Of a stretch of DNA of 64,000 nt, positions 56,871 through 64,000 are shown one piece after another; position 1 is the first letter of the stretch, and each line of letters opens with the position of its first letter. The stretch covers positions 1,050,207-1,114,206 of the forward strand of contig MNCI01018059.1 of NCBI GenBank assembly GCA_015680685.1, written 5' to 3'. The position numbers were made by a program, and so were the translations under genes. A model generated the notes under the pieces. It worked only from the letters and a program-made list of their open reading frames with translations. It did no database searches and had not been told where the DNA came from. This DNA is from Gnetum montanum. Its lineage: Eukaryota; Streptophyta; Gnetopsida; Gnetales; Gnetaceae.

Positions 56871-58345
56871 AATGATGATGGATTAAATACATATAAAATT
56901 GTATCTATGTCATCATTGTGGTTGCATGAAGGTAAGGCCAAGATTTAATGTCAATAAAAACCATATATTTAAATCTTTGTAATAAAGTTGGCTTTCTATT
57001 TCACATTTGTTTTGTGATAATTTTCTTTAATGAGCTGCCTACATATGAAATTAATCACTTTGATGACATGTTGTCTTAGTTGCAATGAAAAAGTTAACAC
57101 TAACTCTTAAACATATAAAAATCTAAGTAATTGATACTTATTTTCTTTTCTTGAATATTGTAAAATATAAACTCAATTACTAGTCATAGAGGATGGAATT
57201 ATCAAAACTCATGACAATTTTACTATAGGTGCACCTAAGACCTATAACCAACCTGATGGGATTATCAAAACTCATGACAATTTTACTATAGGTGCACCTA
57301 AGACCTATAGCCAACTTGATACTTTAGAAGAACTTAACAAGAACATAATGATGGCTAAAGTGTGACTCAAGGAACCTCTTGTTTCCAAATCTCTGTCAAA
57401 TAAAGAACTAACCACTTAAGCCACCTCTCATTGGCTAGAAGCTCAATTGCATTTTGCATAATAAGTATTATGTTATATAGTTATTTTAAACAAGCCATAG
57501 TCAATCAAATAATTATATTGCAACTGAATTGGTAACTTTTTTGATTGCCAAGTAGAATGGTATAGGTTTGAGCAAAAGCAATCATAAGAGCATTGCATGA
57601 AAAGAATAGTATGAGAAATTATAAATTTACCCTAAAAAATCACATATTCAAACAATTATATTAATACCTTGTGATATAAATTCGCAATTCCTACTTAGCA
57701 TACTTTTCACCATTATAAATAAAATTAATCACCTTGATGAAATGTTTTCTATTAGGTAAAATGAACAAGTTGGCAACAACTTGAGAACTTTGGGAGAAGG
57801 GGGTATCAAAACTAAACCTAGATGACTATATGTACCCCAAGGACACATAGCAAATGCAACACTTTTATATAACTTTAGCAAAACATAAAAGTATGTTAAA
57901 TGAGCATACCTATTGATTAAATCTTTCTTGGTCACCCCCAATATCCATCTTAGCATTAACATGTATAACATATGGAGACATTGAGGTTGATGTATATGTC
58001 TTTTAGCAATTATGTAAAAGTCTTTGCTTATTTTAGGAAAGATTCTTATATTATAAAGGGCACTACTAATTCCTTCTGAAATTAAAAAATAGTGTTATAA
58101 CATAATTAGTAACTTGATTATATTGTGTTTTTTTAAGTAACTTGATTAACATCTAGAAAGGTGTAGGTATGAGCACTCTTCAAATTTATCCATAATAATT
58201 AAAAGAAACCAAAGTTAGTTTCGCCTACATTTGCATTCTTTATGCTATTCATAAAGTATGTCTATGAAAATATATTAGCTGCATATGAATATTTTAGATG
58301 TGCGCCATTTGTGTTGAGCAAGTCCTCAAGGGCAACCGTTAAACT
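56871..58345. other. AT-rich low-copy spacer
   Basis: No gene recognised. It contains the direct duplication at 57192. Confidence 0.45.
57192..57317. repeat. 63-bp tandem duplication
   Basis: GATGGRATTATCAAAACTCATG ... GACCTATARCCAACYT occurs twice head to tail (57192-57254 and 57255-57317) with very few differences. Confidence 0.95.
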
Positions 58346-58427
58346 TTTACAAATGTGCTGTCAAATAGGTAGCGAGCGTAGATCAATTTACAAATGTGCT
58401 GTCAAATAGGTAGCGACCGTAGATCAA
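58346..58427. repeat. 41-bp tandem duplication
   Basis: TTTACAAATGTGCTGTCAAA ... GCGTAGATCAA repeats with period 41 (second copy from 58387), one difference (GAGCG/GACCG). Confidence 0.95.
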
Positions 58428-58454
58428 TTATTTGTTCACAAACCTTACGTTGCA

Positions 58455-58580
58455 CTCCTGGATTTTCAACAGGAGTGGAACTCTCCTTTCCAAGAAATTT
58501 AATCAATGCTATTGCAGTAGAGCCTCCTGGATTTTCAAGGGGAGTGCATTCTCCTTTCCAAGCCGTTGCAGTAAAGCCGC
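58455..58580. repeat. Imperfect duplication of CTCCTGGATTTTCAA units
   Basis: CTCCTGGATTTTCAAC...CTCTCCTTTCCAAG at 58455 recurs at 58524 (period 69), and ATTGCAGTAGAGCC (58511) recurs as GTTGCAGTAAAGCC (58564). Confidence 0.75.
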
Positions 58581-59347
58581 AGTTTTAGTCATCGGATTCG
58601 GATTCCAAAGTCTAAAACTCTTAAATGTTTCGTGCATAGCGGAATCCCATAAAGTAGACTGGCAAAAGCAACAGGATGAACCGAGGAATCAAGTGACTGC
58701 AATTATGCTTAAGATAAAAATGCGTGGAAGTGTGATACGACTGCTGTACTACGGTACTTAAAACACTTGCATTGACGTTTTAACTAGCGTGTTTGACGAC
58801 AACTCTGACGTTACCTCTCTTCTCTTCCCTACGAAGTTTGGCATGTATTACGACAAGTCGATGTACCATCTGAAAAGATGGCCACGACAGTTGAGCTCAT
58901 AAACCCACTACCTGAGCAGATGCAAATGAAAGGATATCTTAACGGGAAATAGGCCCTGCCTGTAACAGTTTCGGCAATCACTTTCCGGGTTTCACAATAC
59001 ACAGGTAAAGCCAGTAAAAATCGGAGGAGAGTGCTCCCAACCACAGACCCAAGATTGAACAAACGAACGTCCTCAAGAGGATTGAAGTTACATGAAGGGA
59101 AAGCTCAGATACAGAGTCTTGGAATGGAACCAAACCCGGAAAACTTCAACACCATTGGCCACAAAGCCAAAAGGATGCAAGCAGTCTAAGAAGGTGATGA
59201 AAAGAATTTACATGGGCAAGCTTTTTACATGGCGAGTACTAGGAGTAGCAGCAGCATCATTATGAGAACTTAGTAATAAGGCCCTCCAAAGGGCAACAAC
59301 ATAGGATCTTGACCACTACATTACACCCCTAACCTGGCCTGGGCGGG
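58581..59347 (-). other. 3' flank of the kinase gene
   Basis: Downstream of the kinase stop codon on the minus strand, so this should contain its 3' UTR. I found no perfect AATAAA on that strand here, so the poly(A) site is not assigned. A 77-residue open frame (59062-58829) has no recognised domain. Confidence 0.45.
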
Positions 59348-61832
59348 CTAAAAGTAGTCAAAGTAGCGGGGCGGGCGGCATAGAGTGGCCTGGGCACAAG
59401 AAACCGCCGGGGCATGCCGAGCCCGGACCCGGAGGATGACGTCCGGTGGGGCCGTGGACCGCAAAAGTGGCCAATTGACGCCGGCGAAAAAGGGGTGCGC
59501 CTTGATGTCGGCGGCCCCGCAGCGGGACCCCAACCGGGTGGCCGGATCCTTCACGAGCAGCCGCCGGATGAGGTCCCGGGCGGCGTCCCAGGCGGGCACC
59601 GCCGGCGCCGGCGGCATCCGTAGCGGCTGTGACACAATGTTCAGCAGAGTCGCCTCGTTCGTGGCTCCGCGGAACGGCGTTGCTCCGAACAGCAGCTCAT
59701 GCAGGAAAACACCGAGGGCCCACCAGTCGACGGCGCTGCCGTGGCCTTCCCCGGACGTCACCTCCGGCGCCACGTATTCGTGCGTCCCTACCAGTGACCG
59801 GGATCGAACCTCTCTCGGCTCCGCCACCAATTCCAGCTCCACCGGCTGCACCGCAGCCCTGGCGGAGCCTCTGCTCGTGTTTCTTCTTCTGTTTTGTTTG
59901 CCGTTTCGTCCGCACAGCAGCAGCAGCCCTGCGAAGCAGCCGCTGCTCTGGGTTTTGTTGTCTGTATCTTCTTCTTCCTGCATGTGTTGCTGTTGTTGTT
60001 GGTCATGGTTGGTTCCTGGGCAGTCGAGGTTTTCGTGCGCTTTTTGCCAAGCGTTCGTCAGCGTGGGCACCACACCGCCACACTTGAGCGAGAGGTCGAA
60101 GTCGGAGAGCATGATGTGGCCGTCCTGGCGGACCAGAACGTTTTCTGGCTTCAGGTCGCGGTAGATTACTCCCATCATGTGTAAGTACTCCAGCGCCAGC
60201 AAAACCTCCGCTGCATAGAACCTGCATGCAGAAAACCCATCATGCGTTATTATTATTATTATTATTATTATGATTCGTTTCTCGAACAGAACCTTGAACA
60301 CAGTGTATTATCATCATGTCAATATCCTCGAACAACAACTTGGCGCACAACACCGAAGCATCATCATTCATGATTCCGAAGCATCATCATTCATGATTCG
60401 GAACTTGTGTGGGGAAGCTAAGGAAACGTTTTAGTTTTCGTATTATATTTCGGAGCCAAGAGGTGGGCATCATTGCGCTTCTGGCACGGGACATCTGTTT
60501 CGCGTGGCTCAGGCTGCTGCTGAATCAAATCCGGGCGCCAGCATAAAAAACACCGCACTCAGACACGAGAAGACAAACCGCAGAGCCTTGGGGTTTCTAC
60601 AAGTCAAAAGCAGAGCTCCTGCTGCTGCAACAGCAGCTCGTATCACGACAATGTCTTATCTGGTTTTTTCTACTCTCCACACTCGCGCTGGTCCCCCTAA
60701 AACCCCCTGCTTCCCTCGTCCCACTGCTCAGCCCAAGCTCAGCGATAAGACAATGGAAGAAAGCCTCTTTGAAATCAGAGCTAGGTACCGAATTTGGTAC
60801 TTTTCTAGGAGAATCGCTAATGCTCGATTTCTAACGGACCAAGTAACCGATGAAGTCATGCTGCTACAGGATGCCAATGCTAACTAGTTGACAGCAGTGG
60901 TTGTTACAGTAGTAGAGAAGCCAAACGGAGGTTTTTGGATGAGAGAGAGAGGGAAAAAAAAGAATGAAGAGAATCCATGGGTTGGATTCTTGTGCTTTGG
61001 AGAGTTTGGAGTTTGCATATGAATTAGGCTAAAAAAGTGAAACCACAGACGCAGTTCGTTAAGGGCCGTAGGGCGGGGCACAAAGCTCTGGGAAAAGAAG
61101 AATAATAACAGAGTTTGGGCCTCTGCAAGGAGACGAGCAGTGGACAAAGTGACAGGAACACAGAAATCTATAGCCCACAAAATGGGCACATCCAGGCAAG
61201 CAGGCACATGGATCCGATCCCTAAACAAACCAAATACAAAAACAAAGCATAAAGCCAATCCAGGAGGGTAGTGCAGTAGCAGAAACAATGACAAGAAAAC
61301 ACAAACAAATCACAAACCTGGCAGATCTGAGACTGAAGCGCCGGCCTGGCTGGCGGTGGCGGAGTGAATGAAGGTCGCCTCCGGGGCAGTAATCCATAAC
61401 GATGCAGGAATAATGGCCGGCATCAAACTGAGCATATAAAGTGGGCAAAAACGGGTGATCCAGCAAACCCAGAATCTCAGCCTCGGCGTGGGCACGGTGG
61501 AGCTTGTTCCGGCGCCGGAGCGCGTCCTTGTTCACGACCTTCATGGCGTAGTAATGGCCACCGGAGCCGCGCAGTTGGCACAGAAAAACGTTGCCGATGT
61601 CGCCGCTGCCGAGTTTGCGGAGGATGCGAAAGTCCCGCAGGCCGAGCTCGCCCTGAGCTCGGCTGCTGGCGATTCTCATGGCCGCCCAGGCCTCATCATG
61701 GGCCTTGTGCGGCTTATGCGGCTTAGTTTTTTTGGTGCTGCCGCTGCTGGTGCTATTGCTGTTGCTATTCTGTATTTGTTCTGGGCTGAGGCCCACTATG
61801 TTGCAGTCTGCCCCGCACAGAAAACCCACCAT
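59348..61832 (-). CDS. PID: PINOID-like AGC-VIII serine/threonine protein kinase, two exons
   Basis: CDS is complement(join(59348..60221,61318..61832)), 462 residues. Exon 1 ends GCCAG|GTTTGT and exon 2 begins after TGCATGCAG, joining SLRSAR to FYAAEV. I chose ATG 61832; a longer in-frame extension begins only with GTG. Landmarks: glycine loop GSGDIG 75-80, Lys98 (YYAMK), Glu117, catalytic YRDLKPEN (Asp194), DFD 212-214 instead of DFG (hallmark of plant AGC-VIII), an insertion of about 100 residues in the activation segment with a basic patch (276-292), T-loop SRSLVGTHEYVAPE with Ser312/Ser314, and C-terminal FDYF, a PDK1-docking motif. DLHSLRHRQP and RFSL-SARFYAAEVL favour the PINOID clade over D6PK. 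Family members phosphorylate PIN auxin-efflux carriers at the plasma membrane. Whether this is PID proper or a close paralogue (PID2, WAG) cannot be settled here. Confidence 0.93.
60222..61317 (-). other. Intron of the PINOID-like kinase gene
   Basis: 1,096 bp, GT (61317-61316) to AG (60223-60222). It sits between SAR and FYAAEV, where I recall an intron in PINOID-type genes. It includes a (TTA)n microsatellite at 60247-60271 beside the acceptor. Open frames on either strand inside it are incidental. Confidence 0.9.
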
Positions 61833-61896
61833 TGCTAAGATAAGCTCAGCAAACACTCTCACACGCTTGCTTGCTTAACGCTCAAGGCAGGGGCCC

Positions 61897-61903
61897 TTTT
61901 AAA
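61897..61903 (-). promoter_or_regulatory. TATA-like box of the kinase gene
   Basis: Minus strand TTTAAAA, about 65 bases upstream of the chosen ATG, which would give a short 5' UTR of about 35-40 bases. No transcript evidence; an upstream start is possible. Confidence 0.4.
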
Positions 61904-63300
61904 GGCTCTTCCTCTGTATCTTCTGTTGTGCTCTGAAAGCCTCTGGCGGTGCTTTTATGGGTAGGTCCAGGTTCAGTTGCAGGGGAGGGGAAATTTTGCA
62001 GGGCGTGCCATGCTGCTCAGAAAAAGAAAAGTCAGAACGCCTCCTGCACCTTCTACAGCTCCAGCTCCGACACGGAACATGTGGGCGCAATCCGCCATAC
62101 CAGTAACATAGCAGTCGTAGCAGAAGTCCAGAACTGAGAACCCGCGCGGACCTCAAATCCTGAAGTTAATGGAGCTGCAGCACTACTACTCCGCGTCTGT
62201 ATCTCTGGTTGCGTGTGTCCATGAAAGGACACAGGAGGAGCAGAAACAGAAAGGAAGAGAGAGAAAGGGAGAGGGACAGAAACAGAGAGAAAAACAGAGA
62301 GGCCAGAAGAAAAAATCAGAAGATGCAGCTACAGAAACAGAGCTCAGAGCCTTCAGAGCTCAATTTTGCGGTGCGGTGCAGTGCAGGCTATATTTCCTGC
62401 CTTTCGTTCTCTCCCTCTGCGTATTCCAGGAAGCACAGGCACAGCTGCAGCTGCAGAAACCAGGCAGGGGTTCGCTTCATATAGCACGCACCCACCCACC
62501 CACCGGCAGCGGTCCTCCGCAGGAATTGTTTTTCTTTTTTATTAAAAATTCAAGTGTATGAAAACATGAAAATGTTCTGGGCTTAGCCAGTGGGCCCAGC
62601 CTGCTGAGCAGCTGGAAATTCGGGGCGGACATGATGCATATTTTGTGCCGCAGCCTGACATTACTTTTCCGCCCCTGATGACGTGTACCGTCCTCGCGTC
62701 CAGCCGTCCGATCTCTGAGTTGACCTACCACGTCCGCAAGCCGCAAATTGACACGTGGGCGGCGCGCAACGAAGCAATTATTCCAATATTTGCAAAGAAA
62801 ACCGCATTTACCCTATCTACAGCTGAAGCTGAAATACCCCACCCTCGAAAATGTATTTTTGGGTTTACCGTATGGGTAATACGTTCACGTTTCGGTTTAT
62901 TTATAATTATGCATAAACTGCTCGCAGGGTCAGGGTCCTGAGGCGCTGCACATGACCGCATTTTTTACACGTTTTTAGCTGCAAATGCACGTTAATGTGC
63001 AAGGGTTTGACGTTCACCCCTGTTCTTCTCGCTGCAGAGCACAAGGGCTCATGTAAATTATCATACAAATTACCTGTTGCATGTATATGTATAGTGTTAC
63101 AGGTATATTGTACGGCAGAAATTCTCTGTCTTACATAAATTATTCACGCACATTTCATAAAGTTCTTACCTGGTGGTTAAAATTAGTGCTAAGTTCTGTG
63201 CAGTTGTTGATGCATAGCCGAAACTCTCTAGCTGGTGATTAAAATTAGAAGGGCTATGCTTATAGTCGTACAGTTATCTCGGAATTAGGGTTAGCAGTAA
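61904..63300. other. Upstream region of the kinase gene
   Basis: No other gene seen. It has a GA-rich stretch (62235-62340, purine-rich on the plus strand), CTGCAG repeats near 62440 and (CCCA)n at 62490-62503. Likely promoter and 5' regulatory DNA. Confidence 0.45.
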
Positions 63301-63809
63301 AAAATGCACACATAAATATGAGTCGTGATGGTAAAGCTCAATGGTTAACTGTTTTTTCTTCTTTGAATAGTTGCAAACAAGTTTAAATGTAAGTCTTAAG
63401 CACTTAAGGTTGCTTAAGGTTGTAACGTAAGTAGTCAGGACATTCATCTTTTGGGTGAAAAGTTGTGGGTTTAATTCTTGCTTCTCTTTTCCGGTGTTAG
63501 GGTGTAGTAACAATGGAGTAGCTTTGTGGCGGAACATTTTTTGTTAGTAGCTTAGTGGAGTAACTTTGTGGTGGTACTCTTTTTATTAGTAGGTCATGTT
63601 TCCCTTGTAGTATGGACAAGGGTGCGTAGCCTTGTAGTGGGCCACTTTGTAGGCAAAGGTTGTGATTCAAAGTTCTCTTGAGTTGTAAAGTAACCTTGTG
63701 GTAGGACCCTTTTCATTAATGGGTGACATTTCACTAACATTTACCCTTTGTGTATAGGGGTTGTACTACCAACCCAAAGTTATCTTTCCTTGAAAAAAAA
63801 AAAAAAAAG
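63300..63809 (+). mobile_element. Candidate SINE-like short retroelement with poly(A) end
   Basis: Ends in a run of 16 A (63794-63809). Upstream, TAGTCAGGACATTC (about 63432) and GGGTTTAATTCTTG (about 63467) resemble decayed Pol III box A and box B about 35 bases apart, as in tRNA-derived SINEs. The interval between has repeated GTAGTAACAATGGAGTAGC/ TTTGTGGYGG phrases. No flanking duplication identified; start uncertain. Confidence 0.35.
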
Positions 63810-64000
63810 TCAATCCAAGTAAGAAATATAAGAAACAAGCACCTTAATGTGTAGAATAAACATTTTTCCATTATCAAGTCTCTCAACCACTTTATTCTTT
63901 TTCTGTAGCTTCTATGCTTGAGAAACCACATCCAAGCGATTAACCAAAGAAAAAAAATGCAACTTATAATAAATACATGTTGTACAACATTAAAAATATC

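Noticed and set aside
59385-60164. Plus-strand open frame of 259 residues opposite kinase exon 2
   Set aside because: Antisense shadow of the GC-rich kinase exon; no domain and no own promoter signs.
60504-60887. Plus-strand open frame of 127 residues
   Set aside because: Lies wholly in the kinase intron, lacks any domain, and probably reflects moderate GC content.
61833-61862. Ten-residue upstream extension of the kinase
   Set aside because: It would need a GTG start; the first ATG in frame is at 61832.

Overview
The window reads as plant nuclear DNA from a large, repeat-dominated genome. A gymnosperm fits well (old, nested, heavily decayed LTR retrotransposons next to one isolated gene), but the sequence alone does not fix the species. 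About the first 55 kb is almost entirely LTR retrotransposons. The right-hand 9 kb is low-copy DNA carrying one tRNA gene and one protein-coding gene.

Most repeats belong to one Ty3/gypsy group, called family 1 here. Its LTRs (0.85-0.97 kb) run TGATGA...CTCATCA. Its primer-binding site (PBS) matches the 3' end of tRNA-Asp, as in the Athila/Tat lineages, and each element carries gag, PR-RT-RNaseH-INT and a long third ORF (ORF3) after pol. Members, left to right: P (1-2583, +, 3' part only); D (5340-8734, -, truncated); C (8735-35128, +, gag but no pol); A (12386-33029, -, gag, pol and ORF3) inside C with target-site duplication (TSD) AAAGG; F (21943-28750, -, gag and short ORF3, no pol) inside A's pol with TSD GTTCG/GTTGG; a solo LTR (36153-41611, TSD AGTGG), itself split by later insertions; B (44056-54946, -, gag and pol, no ORF3) with TSD CTTAT; and a solo LTR (52954-53841, TSD CCACT) inside B's gag.

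A second LTR family (family 2, TGAAACACC...TACA, CpG-rich, packed with TACGC/GCGTA words) is seen as LTRs at 3400-5248, 14399-15566 (TSD CACTG) and 42251-43845 (TSD CATTG). A small non-autonomous element E (37037-40888) has an initiator-Met-type PBS and an unrecognised 542-codon reading frame. It sits inside a LINE-like remnant, which sits inside a family-1 solo LTR.

The low-copy end holds an intact tRNA-Ser(GCU) (56248-56329), an unusual tandem array directly after it, several small tandem duplications, and a two-exon gene for an AGC-VIII protein kinase of the PINOID type (59348-61832, minus; 462 residues). Near the right edge is a poly(A)-ended, possibly tRNA-derived short retroelement. The kinase gene appears intact; every retroelement reading frame is broken, mostly by TAG codons that replace CAG.

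The most unusual points are: (1) an ORF3 module with what looks like its own TATA promoter and intron; (2) arrays of different short palindromic words in the U3 regions of related LTRs; (3) long frames kept in register but peppered with TAG stops; (4) gag-carrying, pol-less derivatives living beside pol-carrying relatives.
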